In this document: in pieces, positions 8,151 through 15,487 of the stretch
Numbering within the stretch: the stretch's first letter is position 1
Layout: each line of letters starts with the position of its first letter
Origin: a virus
Reading direction: 5' to 3' (one strand)
Length of the DNA stretch: 64,000 bases
IMG/VR virus record: IMGVR_UViG_3300020197_002601
Location: 37,869 to 101,868 of that record
The notes under the pieces: generated by a model
The model's input: only the letters and a program-made list of their open reading frames with translations
The model's database searches: none
What the model was told of the DNA's origin: nothing
Position numbers and translations under genes: made by a program

Positions 8151-8512
8151 TGAAAAACAAAATTACAACACCAGGTTATTTCGTTAAGAGACTTAGGGAT
8201 AACGGTTTTATTGTTTTAAAAACATTCAATGGATATGGTGCACACGACCCAAGAAGATGGACGGTATTGGTCGATCCAGGCGGCGCGAGCTTGTTTATTA
8301 CTTGCTTTCAGAATAAGGATTTTTTAAACGATATAATGTTTGAATTAAATGACGGTGGTATTCGAATTAACAAAAATTATTGTATTAAAACCGATAGTAT
8401 TGAAGTGATTATTAGATATCTTATTGAAAGAGGTATTAACAACAATGCCAAAAACACACCATATTATGCTGAGCGCCCTAAATATACATGTGAAGCACCC
8501 AAGCAAACATAA
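8150..8512 (+). CDS. Conserved-looking small protein downstream of the clamp, unknown
   Basis: 120 aa. Compact and globular, with RRWTVLVDPGGASLFITCFQN and a following acidic segment; no family recognised. It is translationally coupled to gp45 by a TAATG overlap. In T4, clamp-loader and regulatory genes follow gp45, but I see no AAA or RegA-like signature here. Confidence 0.6.
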   Translation: MKNKITTPGYFVKRLRDNGFIVLKTFNGYGAHDPRRWTVLVDPGGASLFITCFQNKDFLNDIMFELNDGGIRINKNYCIKTDSIEVIIRYLIERGINNNAKNTPYYAERPKYTCEAPKQT

Positions 8513-8528
8513 TAGCGACGGGGATAGT

Positions 8529-8825
8529 ATGAAGCCGGATAATTCCAAAAAGATTCAAAAAGGCCAGATGGAGGATCTTATTAGGTCTGTAATGAATGAT
8601 TACATGATGCACCATGCGCTCAGCAAGTCGGAAAAGTCTAAAAATATTCAAAATTTAGCTAACGTGATTTCTGAGTACCTTAGTGCGTTTGTAGTTATAG
8701 GTTACGACATGAATGGGGCACCGGTTAGTTTTATACATGCAAAAAATCAGATGGATGCTGATGCATTATCCGCCGCTATTAACAGGTTTCTGTTTCATGC
8801 GATAAATCAGCAAGAAGATAAGTGA
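8529..8825 (+). CDS. Small helical protein, unknown
   Basis: 98 aa beginning MKPDNSKKIQKGQMEDLIRS. The open frame extends further left into the preceding gene, but starting at ATG 8529 removes the overlap and leaves a purine-rich GGGGATAG before the ATG. Residues 10-60 are helical; the C-terminal half (FVVIGYDMNGAPVSFIHAKN) looks like a small beta/alpha domain. It overlaps the next GTG by 4 nt. Confidence 0.55.
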   Translation: MKPDNSKKIQKGQMEDLIRSVMNDYMMHHALSKSEKSKNIQNLANVISEYLSAFVVIGYDMNGAPVSFIHAKNQMDADALSAAINRFLFHAINQQEDK

Positions 8826-9691
8826 AACCTATTCTTCTGCTTGGTAAAGGTTACATAGGGGCCGCATTAGAGCAGCATTTAATATCTAATAATTTTACTG
8901 TTACATCTCTTAATAGGGCGCAGCTTGATTACACCTCTCCTGCTACTTTACAAAAGTACTTAAAAGAAAATAACAATTTTGAAGCGGTAATCAACTGTTC
9001 CGGGTATACGGGGTTTCCTAATGTTGACGGTTGTGAAAAACATAAACAGGACTGCTGGTTTTGGAATGTTATAGTGCCAAGAAATATCGTTCTATCTACA
9101 AATATGTTTATGATACCCACTATTCAAATTAGTAGCGGGTGCATTTATACAGGTCACGAGAAAGAATTTACTGAAGAAGATGAGCCTAATTTTGGATTGT
9201 ATAGTGACGTGAGCAGTTTTTACAGCAAATGTAAGCATGCATCTGAAACTATTTTTCAAAATTGTTATGGTTATATTTTAAGAATCAGAATGCCATTTGA
9301 CGGTACATTAGCATCAAAGAATTATCTCAATAAAATTTACAAATATAATAATTTAATTAGCTTGAAAAATAGCTTAACAAGCACCTTAGATTTAAATCAA
9401 TTTATTGCAAAATTCTTGTATTTGTTTAAGACTATTCCAGCGGGTCCAATAAATGTAGTAAACCCGGGTGGTGTTGAAGCCAAAGAAATAGTTGACCTTC
9501 TTAAGAAGAATGGAATAGAAAACCCGGGGTGGAATTTTATTGATATAGGTAGTTTAAATACAGTCGCTAATAGAAGTAACTGTGTATTAAGTACAGAAAA
9601 ATTAAGACTTTATAACTTAGAATTACCCCCCGCGATGCAATCTTTAGAACGAGATATTGCGTTGTTTGCTAGAAATGTTCTTTCAAAGTAA
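8822..9691 (+). CDS. NAD(P)-dependent sugar-nucleotide epimerase/reductase (SDR, RfbD-like)
   Basis: 289 aa. Rossmann motif GKGYIGAAL (8-16), the VINCSGYTG block, ISSGCIYTG with a catalytic Ser (104/105), and the YxxxK pair Y134/K138 identify an extended short-chain dehydrogenase close to dTDP-4-dehydrorhamnose reductases. It probably makes an activated deoxysugar for one of the phage or host glycosyltransferases. The start is GTG 8822, overlapping the preceding stop. Confidence 0.75.
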   Translation: MKPILLLGKGYIGAALEQHLISNNFTVTSLNRAQLDYTSPATLQKYLKENNNFEAVINCSGYTGFPNVDGCEKHKQDCWFWNVIVPRNIVLSTNMFMIPTIQISSGCIYTGHEKEFTEEDEPNFGLYSDVSSFYSKCKHASETIFQNCYGYILRIRMPFDGTLASKNYLNKIYKYNNLISLKNSLTSTLDLNQFIAKFLYLFKTIPAGPINVVNPGGVEAKEIVDLLKKNGIENPGWNFIDIGSLNTVANRSNCVLSTEKLRLYNLELPPAMQSLERDIALFARNVLSK

Positions 9692-9968
9692 AAAGCCACA
9701 CCATAGAGGGTGTTACGCGGTAAATACAGGTCTATATGTAGGGGAATTCCTTGTTTATGCAAAGGACAATGGATTGTATTATGAGTTTCTCAGTTTACCT
9801 AAGATGTTAGTTAGAGCGGTTCCAAAGAAATCATTTTTAACTGGTCTAAAGAATGACATAATTACATATGTGGCCAAACTCCCCACAGATGTTTATTCTG
9901 TTTGTATAGCGCAGTACAACAAAAGCAAAACTTCTACAACTACATTTATTGCACCTTTATCTAGTTGA
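9675..9968 (+). CDS. Small protein of unknown function
   Basis: 97 aa from ATG 9675 (an earlier in-frame start at 9657 adds six residues). It overlaps the SDR gene by 17 nt. Contains GEFLVYAKDNGLYYEFLSLP and a basic centre; no recognised motif. It is followed by a late promoter belonging to the next gene. Confidence 0.5.
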   Translation: MFFQSKKPHHRGCYAVNTGLYVGEFLVYAKDNGLYYEFLSLPKMLVRAVPKKSFLTGLKNDIITYVAKLPTDVYSVCIAQYNKSKTSTTTFIAPLSS

Positions 9969-9983
9969 AAATAATAATAAACC

Positions 9984-9991
9984 TATAAATA
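9984..9991 (+). promoter_or_regulatory. Late promoter TATAAATA for gene 9998-10183
   Basis: Exact late box, 6 nt before ATG 9998. Confidence 0.7.
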
Positions 9992-9997
9992 TAATAT

Positions 9998-10183
9998 ATG
10001 GACTTTGTCAGACCTTGCAAGATTGCTAGCCCTATTAGCGGACAACCAGTAGAGCCTAAGATAGTTGAACGTATTGTAGGAGATAAGATTGTAAAAGAGG
10101 CTCACTGGTATGATCCGGCTAGCGGTACCTTTATTCGTAAAGGTGTTGTTAGTATTGAAGATGTAAAGCCTTCTACTAATTGA
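9998..10183 (+). CDS. 61-aa late protein, unknown
   Basis: A small protein, MDFVRPCKIASPISGQPVEP then a charged beta-rich body with HWYDPASGTFIRKGVV. The SGQPVEP..WYDP pattern resembles a zinc-ribbon-like beta fold with most cysteines lost, but that is only an impression. It has its own exact late box 6 nt upstream and no ribosome site. A small virion component is possible. Confidence 0.6.
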   Translation: MDFVRPCKIASPISGQPVEPKIVERIVGDKIVKEAHWYDPASGTFIRKGVVSIEDVKPSTN

Positions 10184-10207
10184 TCTTTTAAGTTCCTATC
10201 TTATAAT
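10180..10207 (+). promoter_or_regulatory. Sigma70-like promoter for primase
   Basis: TTGATC (10180-10185), 16-nt spacer, TATAAT (10202-10207), 5 nt to GTG 10213. Confidence 0.6.
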
Positions 10208-10212
10208 AAGTT

Positions 10213-11244
10213 GTGCTGTTAAACGAGAACTATATCGTATCTAAATTTTACCAATACGCTGGTTATCCAAAATATAACAAAGCAACGAAGTCTTATTACG
10301 GTGGGTGTCCAGTTTGTAGAGAGGGCAAGTCATGGGGAAAGAAAAGAAGATTATATTATATTGTTAAAAAGAATTTAATCTTTTGTCATAATTGTGGTTT
10401 AAGTATGAGACCAGTTAAATGGATTCAAACCGTGGCAAATTTATCTTATGTTGAGATAATGAGGGAGAATAATCAATTTGTTGACCCTAGTATTGAATAC
10501 GAGCAGGAAATTGCCGAAGACTCACAAGTAGTTTTAAATACCGATACCCTACCAGAAGATAGTATTAATTTATCTGATGTAAGTCAAGTATCATTTTACA
10601 AAACTAACAAATATATACAGGCTGCATTGAAAACCATTTCAGATCGGCGCTTAGAAAAAGCCTGTAATCGTCCAGAATCATTTTGGATTAGTCTAACAGA
10701 TAAGATCCATAAGAATAGATTAGTAATACCATTTTATGACTTAAGCAATAAGATCGTACACTATCAAACTCGAACGTTAATTGAAACGCCTAATAACACA
10801 TTTCCAAAATATCTTTCAAAACAAAATAGCGAAAAAACTTTATTCGGTATTAATAATGTAGATCTTAATAAAAAATATTTGTTCATTACTGAAGGGCCTT
10901 TGGATGCTTGTTTTATAAAAAATGGTATAGCGGTCGCAGGTATTAATGAAGGTAAAGGAGATTTGTTTACACCCAAACAAAAAGAACAACTTAAACCATA
11001 TAGTAGTTTAGAGCAAATTTGGGTATTAGATAATCAGCGTATAGATCAAGCAAGTAAGAAGAAGACTAATTTCTTACTCAAGCAAGGTTGTAAAGTTTTT
11101 ATATGGCCGTCTGAGTTGAAAAGATTAAAAGATATTAATGATGTTTGTGTTCACCACAAGCTATATGAAATATCGGAAAAGTTTATTACTGACAATACTT
11201 ACAACGGATTAAAGGGTACTATGTTGTTGGCGAAACTTAATTAA
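10213..11244 (+). CDS. gp61: DNA primase (T4 gp61)
   Basis: 343 aa, same size as T4 gp61. An N-terminal zinc finger (C32, C35, C58, C61) is followed by an acidic linker and a TOPRIM-type active site with FITEGPLDACF (about 225-235). It synthesises RNA primers with the gp41 helicase. Start GTG 10213 lies 5 nt behind a TATAAT, so the message may be leaderless. It ends on a TTAA shared with the convergent minus gene. Confidence 0.85.
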   Translation: MLLNENYIVSKFYQYAGYPKYNKATKSYYGGCPVCREGKSWGKKRRLYYIVKKNLIFCHNCGLSMRPVKWIQTVANLSYVEIMRENNQFVDPSIEYEQEIAEDSQVVLNTDTLPEDSINLSDVSQVSFYKTNKYIQAALKTISDRRLEKACNRPESFWISLTDKIHKNRLVIPFYDLSNKIVHYQTRTLIETPNNTFPKYLSKQNSEKTLFGINNVDLNKKYLFITEGPLDACFIKNGIAVAGINEGKGDLFTPKQKEQLKPYSSLEQIWVLDNQRIDQASKKKTNFLLKQGCKVFIWPSELKRLKDINDVCVHHKLYEISEKFITDNTYNGLKGTMLLAKLN

Positions 11245-11654
11245 CTGTCGTTTGAAATGACGTATCCCTTTAATGATTCGTTAAGAGAGCTTAGCTCCAT
11301 TGCAACTCTGGCTATTCTTTTCTTTTCACTAGAAGCAACCTTTTCAAACAACGAGTCACAGCCTGCAGAAGCCAGCTGCGATTGAACACTACTACCTTCC
11401 ACACCATTTAAGAAGTTGATAAATTCTGAAATCTTTGCTATCCATTCATTTAATGATTTTTTTTGAGCGGCAGTATGAGCACCTTTAGTAGCCTCTAGAT
11501 CCGGAGGAACATTTACATTAAGTGATTTTGGATCTGTAGTAGGGTCAAGCTGCTGCTTCATCGCTTGTTGTTCGGCAGCTGCTGTGTCTGCAGCATTCAC
11601 ATCTACTTCGTCTGCTTCTAAAATACTGTTAAAATGATTGGCAAATAAACTCAT
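11241..11654 (-). CDS. Late minus-strand protein with capsid-targeting-like N-terminus, unknown
   Basis: 137 aa. The N-terminus MSLFANHFNSILEAD is an amphipathic helix ending in ILE|A, matching the T4 gp21 cleavage rule. An acidic Ala/Gln-rich linker and a helical C-terminal domain (about 60-137) with one Cys follow. A late box AATAAATA ends 5 nt before the ATG. It stands alone on the minus strand. A head-packaged protein is inferred from promoter and N-terminus only. Confidence 0.65.
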   Translation of the reverse strand: MSLFANHFNSILEADEVDVNAADTAAAEQQAMKQQLDPTTDPKSLNVNVPPDLEATKGAHTAAQKKSLNEWIAKISEFINFLNGVEGSSVQSQLASAGCDSLFEKVASSEKKRIARVAMELSSLNESLKGYVISNDS

Positions 11655-11659
11655 ATTAT

Positions 11660-11667
11660 TATTTATT
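11660..11667 (-). promoter_or_regulatory. Late promoter (AATAAATA) for minus gene 11241-11654
   Basis: Late-box variant on the minus strand, 5 nt before ATG 11654; another copy sits 4 nt further upstream (11664-11671). Confidence 0.55.
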
Positions 11668-11681
11668 TATTCTATGCTAAT

Positions 11682-11689
11682 AATAAATA
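11682..11689 (+). promoter_or_regulatory. Late-type promoter (AATAAATA) for gene 11694-12074
   Basis: Late-box variant, 4 nt before GTG 11694; divergent to the minus-strand late box at 11660-11667. Confidence 0.5.
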
Positions 11690-11693
11690 TAAT

Positions 11694-12074
11694 GTGAAGA
11701 AACGACCCAGTGTATTAAATGAAGATTCAATGAAGCTTTATAATCAATGGGTTAGCGGAATAGCAAAAAGAGATTTACAACCAGAAGTAATAACAGTTGC
11801 GGATATTGTTAATAGATATAGAAATAGAACTCAAGCTTCCAAGCAATTACCGTTTCCTTTAAACAATGCTGTAGACGCTCTTGGCGATTTGTTTGTTAAG
11901 TGCGCTGATATGAGACGTCTTATGGCCAGTAGTATTTCCTACCCTGTAATTAAAGAAAACGAAAATAGCATAAAGGCTATAAGACAGTTAAATGAAAAAA
12001 TTGCCGAGATACAAAACATAATTGTGTCGTGTACAGAAGAACTTAATCAAATAGTTGAAAACAAAGAAGAGTAA
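11694..12074 (+). CDS. Helical protein of unknown function
   Basis: 126 aa from GTG 11694. Basic N-terminus, then mostly helical, with a C-terminal coiled-coil-like stretch (about 85-122, RQLNEKIAEIQNIIVSC). No known motif. A late-type box directly precedes the start, and it is divergent from a minus-strand late gene. The -35 element for the next gene lies within its last codons. Confidence 0.6.
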   Translation: MKKRPSVLNEDSMKLYNQWVSGIAKRDLQPEVITVADIVNRYRNRTQASKQLPFPLNNAVDALGDLFVKCADMRRLMASSISYPVIKENENSIKAIRQLNEKIAEIQNIIVSCTEELNQIVENKEE

Positions 12075-12082
12075 TTTATACT
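12055..12082 (+). promoter_or_regulatory. Sigma70-like promoter for gene 12089-12517
   Basis: TTGAAA (12055-12060), 16-nt spacer, TATACT (12077-12082), 6 nt to ATG 12089. Confidence 0.55.
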
Positions 12083-12088
12083 AATATC

Positions 12089-12517
12089 ATGGTATTTAAG
12101 CTTTTAACCAGCGCTGGGTTAACTATACTTGTTGGGTCGGTTCTTGCCTGGCCTTTTACTTTTTTGGGAATTAATTTTTTTAGCGCGCTTGGTTTTTTTA
12201 CTGCATTACAATTTGTAGGTTTTTATTTTTACAGAGACATAACGGAAAAAAAACTTGCTGTAGAAGCTGAAAAATTAACTATAGCCCGGGAAGCAGAATT
12301 AAGTAAGCAAGGTTCTGTAGTAACCTGTCCATGCGATAGAGCGGTACAGACGTTTGTACCTATTGTATTGAATGAAAAGAATGATTATATGTGCCCCGGG
12401 TGTAAAAAACAAGTTAATGTGCATGTTAACTTAAAAACGGCTATAGCTACTATCCCTGTTGTAGCTGATGCACAGCAAGTATTACAACAGCAATTAATAG
12501 GTGAGGTAGAAAAATGA
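12089..12517 (+). CDS. Membrane protein with two transmembrane helices and a zinc-ribbon-like tail
   Basis: 142 aa. Two hydrophobic helices (about 5-25 and 28-47) are followed by a charged helix and then CPC...CPGC (about 74-102), which looks like a small treble-clef or zinc-ribbon site. It probably sits in the host inner membrane with the metal domain in the cytoplasm. Early/middle-type promoter, predicted leaderless. It overlaps the next gene by 4 nt. The role is unknown; host take-over or lysis-related functions are possible. Confidence 0.6.
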   Translation: MVFKLLTSAGLTILVGSVLAWPFTFLGINFFSALGFFTALQFVGFYFYRDITEKKLAVEAEKLTIAREAELSKQGSVVTCPCDRAVQTFVPIVLNEKNDYMCPGCKKQVNVHVNLKTAIATIPVVADAQQVLQQQLIGEVEK

Positions 12518-12915
12518 ACTATGTAGAAGTACAATCAAGTCAAATTATGCCTATATCTGGTATAGAAACCCCACTAGAGTTATCTAAAATAAGAAATGTG
12601 GCTAATGATTTCTTTTTCTCAAAAGGTCAACTACCTTACAAAACGTATAAAAATGCTTTGGCAGGCTCTACTGGTATTAATAAAACCACAGCAGAGTTAG
12701 TAGAGTCTTTTTTTGACACTCTAGAGACGTCTTTAAAATTACAGCTAAAAGAAAATGATAAAGACAAAACATCGCCAGAAAAAATATTATTGGTTAAAGA
12801 GGCATTTGACGTATTGAGAAGTACGTTTAGACTATTGTATAAGACGGGGTGTGGGTTTGACGTTGTAACTTTTTATTGTGCAGTTGCCGGGTTTATATTA
12901 GGTAAGTTGAGATAA
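12514..12915 (+). CDS. Unknown protein, coupled to membrane protein
   Basis: 133 aa, overlapping the upstream stop by 4 nt (ATGA). A polar N-terminus leads into a helical body ending in GCGFDVVTFYCAVAGFILGKLR, a short hydrophobic C-terminal helix that could touch a membrane. No family recognised. Its coupling with a two-helix membrane protein suggests a joint function. Confidence 0.55.
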   Translation: MNYVEVQSSQIMPISGIETPLELSKIRNVANDFFFSKGQLPYKTYKNALAGSTGINKTTAELVESFFDTLETSLKLQLKENDKDKTSPEKILLVKEAFDVLRSTFRLLYKTGCGFDVVTFYCAVAGFILGKLR

Positions 12916-12920
12916 TTTGC

Positions 12921-12949
12921 TTGACGTTCATTAGATTTCTTTATATACT
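12921..12949 (+). promoter_or_regulatory. Sigma70-like promoter for gene 12956-13300
   Basis: TTGACG (12921-12926), 17-nt spacer, TATACT (12944-12949), 6 nt to ATG 12956. Confidence 0.6.
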
Positions 12950-12955
12950 TTAAAC

Positions 12956-13300
12956 ATGAATTCACCAGAAATTATAACTATACAGGGCAATACTAAGACT
13001 TTTAAGATGAAAAAAGAGGAGTATGCAAGATGGCTTTGTCTGATTGAGGCTATAGATCTTGTCGAACGTAAAGCTGTAGAGCTAAAAACTGATATGGTTT
13101 CTGATGACTTTTGGGTTAAACCATTAGCTTTTCAAAAGTATATTGAACAGCGGCTTGAAACAATGGTTCTTGATGTAGAGAGAGAAGAATTTAAAAAAGA
13201 TATTATCCTTACTTCGATACCTAAGTTTATTGATAAAGATGAACCTGTTGAAGAAGAGGATGTAGAGCCGGAGTTAATTCCAGAAGACTTAACTGGTTAA
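12956..13300 (+). CDS. Small acidic-tailed protein, unknown
   Basis: 114 aa. A helical centre (EEYARWLCLIEAIDLVERKAV) and a strongly acidic C-terminus (about 95-110). Not recognised. It has a well-formed promoter with the start codon 6 nt behind the -10 box, and shares a TTAA stop with the convergent gp14-like gene. An acidic early protein could mimic DNA or bind a host factor; this is speculation. Confidence 0.6.
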   Translation: MNSPEIITIQGNTKTFKMKKEEYARWLCLIEAIDLVERKAVELKTDMVSDDFWVKPLAFQKYIEQRLETMVLDVEREEFKKDIILTSIPKFIDKDEPVEEEDVEPELIPEDLTG

Positions 13301-14052
13301 TAATAACCGCCGTATTCCAGCGTTTCGTTTACATCCATATTAAAGACTCTATCCTTGCTAGTGGTGTTTGCATCACCGGGGTAACTGCTTGTTCTTTGAA
13401 CAAAAGAACCAGGTAGAGTTGTAAAAGCTGCGCTTAATGTGCCATATTTTGGGGTGTCTTGTACTTGGTTGCTTCCTTTTTCAAATTGAATATTAGGCTC
13501 AAATGAATAATCAAAGCGCTTAGCCTTTAACATCCAAACGTAATGGCCCATTAATGGGTTTATTTGAGAGTTATCTTCATCAACACGTTCAGTTATTTCA
13601 AACATTTTACCGTCCCGCTCCCCAGGTCTATCACTCCCATATTCTACTAACTTGAAAACATCACCAGCTTTAGGTTCTATGTTGGGTGGGTAAACCGCGT
13701 AAAAAGAACTTATATGGACATATGCTGTAACTTGATCGTCACTTTGAAATCCAAATTTACTTAATACTAATGCATTTTCTGTTAACCTTATTGACATTAT
13801 AAAGGATTTTGGCTCTTCGAATTTTGCTAATGGCATTTCCCCGTAAATATTATCTGCACTTAAAGTGTCGTATGTATGTCTATAATACAAAACTTTTTGC
13901 CCGTAAAGGTCAATTTGTTCTCTCCAGTAATTGCTGTATAATTGACGTTCACACTCATTGTTTTCTTTATCTGTAAATCGGAGCGTGCTTGTAGTATATT
14001 GTAGGGGGTATTTTCTAATACAATTTACCCCCGTATATTTGTCCATGCTCAT
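13297..14052 (-). CDS. Neck protein, gp14-like head-tail connector (candidate)
   Basis: 251 aa, near T4 gp14 (256 aa). The order of features matches what I know of gp14: an early WREQIDLYGQKVLYYRHTYD segment, a central PKAGDVFKLVEYG..DGKMFEITERVDED, then GHYVWMLKAKRFDYSFE and an aspartate-rich end. gp14 joins the filled head to the tail with gp13 and gp15. It is second in a two-gene late minus operon, overlapping the upstream gene by 4 nt (ATGA), and lies just beyond the terminase, consistent with head-tail joining. Confidence 0.6.
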   Translation of the reverse strand: MSMDKYTGVNCIRKYPLQYTTSTLRFTDKENNECERQLYSNYWREQIDLYGQKVLYYRHTYDTLSADNIYGEMPLAKFEEPKSFIMSIRLTENALVLSKFGFQSDDQVTAYVHISSFYAVYPPNIEPKAGDVFKLVEYGSDRPGERDGKMFEITERVDEDNSQINPLMGHYVWMLKAKRFDYSFEPNIQFEKGSNQVQDTPKYGTLSAAFTTLPGSFVQRTSSYPGDANTTSKDRVFNMDVNETLEYGGYY

Positions 14053-14450
14053 TGAATTACATATCCTTGTATTTCTGGACTAAACTTTAAAACTTTACCT
14101 GTATTACCTAAGCTTTTAGGTGAATTAGAGTTAAGCCTAGAAATACCATACTTACTACATATTTGCTTTAATTCGTCTTCAGATAATTTTTGACCTCTTG
14201 CGTTAGTAACCGCACTTATTGCTGTAGGATCTGCCTTGTGCATGTCAGGTACTGTTTGAACATTTTTTCTAAATTTAGGATCTTTAATAATTTTTCTATG
14301 TCTTTCTCTTGGTTTATCTGGATTCATAGGTCGAAATGGTTTGGGTGGAGGGGTATAATGAATTGGCATAATACCGGTATTCCAGGTAGCGGCCGAATTT
14401 ATTAATTCTTTTTCGAGAAGCGATACAAATACTTTTTCGAAGAGACTCAC
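14049..14450 (-). CDS. Late minus-strand protein with capsid-targeting-like N-terminus
   Basis: 133 aa from GTG 14450. Begins MSLFEKVFVSLLEKE, very similar in style to the N-terminus of the 11241-11654 product. A basic, Pro-rich segment (TPPPKPFRPMNPDKPRERHR) and a small C-terminal domain (KLSEDELKQICSKYGISRL) follow. Exact late box 5 nt upstream. First gene of the operon with the gp14-like neck protein. Function unknown; a virion or head-assembly role is inferred. Confidence 0.65.
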   Translation of the reverse strand: MSLFEKVFVSLLEKELINSAATWNTGIMPIHYTPPPKPFRPMNPDKPRERHRKIIKDPKFRKNVQTVPDMHKADPTAISAVTNARGQKLSEDELKQICSKYGISRLNSNSPKSLGNTGKVLKFSPEIQGYVIQ

Positions 14451-14455
14451 AATGT

Positions 14456-14463
14456 TATTTATA
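14456..14463 (-). promoter_or_regulatory. Late promoter TATAAATA for 14049-14450 and gp14-like gene
   Basis: Exact late box on the minus strand, 5 nt before GTG 14450. It lies immediately downstream of the T-run of the terminator of the preceding minus gene. Confidence 0.75.
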
Positions 14464-14491
14464 ATAAAAAAGCCGTCATTACTGACGGCTT
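14464..14491 (-). terminator. Intrinsic terminator of minus gene 14514-15458
   Basis: Perfect 9-bp stem (14470-14478 with 14483-14491), 4-nt loop, followed on the minus strand by a run of T residues. It separates the acidic protein gene from the next late promoter. Confidence 0.85.
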
Positions 14492-14513
14492 CTCTATTTA
14501 AGCTACTTTTAAA

Positions 14514-15458
14514 TTATTTAAAAAAATCGCCAACTTTGTAACCAGCAGCACCTACATTAATGCTACCAGGCTTTGTCAAGCCATGACCACCAGCGGGAGA
14601 TAAGGTTTTGCCCTTACCATCAACTACACCAGCTACATCACCGCTAGCCTTACCGCCAGAAGCGCGGATCTTACCAACAGTAGGTACTTTACCAGCATGT
14701 GTTGTGCCATGGCCTACTAGAGACTGACCAGCCTTAGGGGAGACTTCTTTAAGATCAGTACCTTCACCGGCAACTTCTTTCTTATCTTCCTTCTTTTCTT
14801 CAGCCTCTTCAGCTTCGTCTTTCTTATCTTCCTTCTTTTCTTCAGCCTCTTCCTTATCTTCTAGAGGAGCGGCTTCATCACCAAGATCTTCATCACCGTG
14901 CTCTTCTTCACCACCAAGAACATCCATAAGAGCATCATGTAATTTTTGAGCTAAATCTCTATCAAGCTTTACTGTAACGGTATCTTCACTACCGCCGCTA
15001 AGATCGAGGTCCTTAGCATCTGTAGCTTCACCTTCTGGACCGGCTTGTAAGCCGATATCGAGCTTGTCGCTACCAATTACATCTTCATATAGTTTATCAA
15101 AAATTGACTTCATATGATTATTTATATTCTCTTTAGCTAATTTTCTAGTATTATCTGAAAATTTTTCTGGTTCAAAGTAATTATTCTTTTTTGCTGTCTT
15201 TGGATCGACAATTTTCTTATTAACACCTAATACAGCCTCTGGCCCAGAATCTTTATGTGCAAAAGCATTTTTATCAGACCCCTTGGCCATAATCTTTGCC
15301 ACGTTAACCTTTTTATCTGTAGCTTTTGGAAATGATTCTAGCTTTTTAACTGCTTTTTCCTCAACTACTTCCTGAGTATTTGTTTGATCAGCCTTTTTAG
15401 ATTCTAACATTTGTTCATATACCTGACTAATATCGCTGATACTTTTTACTCTTGTCAT
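14514..15458 (-). CDS. Acidic, low-complexity late protein with capsid-targeting-like N-terminus
   Basis: 314 aa from ATG 15458. The open frame extends 25 codons further, but that would run across the late promoter and into the terminase gene, so the inner start is used. N-terminus SISDISQVYEQMLE|S fits a targeting/cleavage peptide. Residues about 195-255 hold a Glu/Lys/Asp-rich region with an internal tandem repeat (EEAEEKKEDKKDEAEEAEEKK). The tail is Gly/His/Lys-rich with GHGTTHAGKVPTVGKI. Exact late box 5 nt upstream; own terminator. Its composition resembles internal head or prohead core proteins; not assigned. Confidence 0.7.
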   Translation of the reverse strand: MTRVKSISDISQVYEQMLESKKADQTNTQEVVEEKAVKKLESFPKATDKKVNVAKIMAKGSDKNAFAHKDSGPEAVLGVNKKIVDPKTAKKNNYFEPEKFSDNTRKLAKENINNHMKSIFDKLYEDVIGSDKLDIGLQAGPEGEATDAKDLDLSGGSEDTVTVKLDRDLAQKLHDALMDVLGGEEEHGDEDLGDEAAPLEDKEEAEEKKEDKKDEAEEAEEKKEDKKEVAGEGTDLKEVSPKAGQSLVGHGTTHAGKVPTVGKIRASGGKASGDVAGVVDGKGKTLSPAGGHGLTKPGSINVGAAGYKVGDFFK

Positions 15459-15463
15459 ATATC

Positions 15464-15471
15464 TATTTATA
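15464..15471 (-). promoter_or_regulatory. Late promoter TATAAATA for 14514-15458
   Basis: Exact late box on the minus strand, 5 nt before ATG 15458. Confidence 0.75.
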
Positions 15472-15473
15472 CC

Positions 15474-15481
15474 TCTAAATA
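15474..15481 (+). promoter_or_regulatory. Late-type promoter (TCTAAATA) for terminase
   Basis: Late-box variant 6 nt before ATG 15488, nearly abutting the divergent late box at 15464-15471. Confidence 0.45.
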
Positions 15482-15487
15482 TATTAA

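Noticed and set aside
8424-8528. Longer start for the 8529-8825 gene
   Set aside because: It overlaps the preceding gene by about 90 nt and has low-quality sequence; ATG 8529 gives a normal junction.
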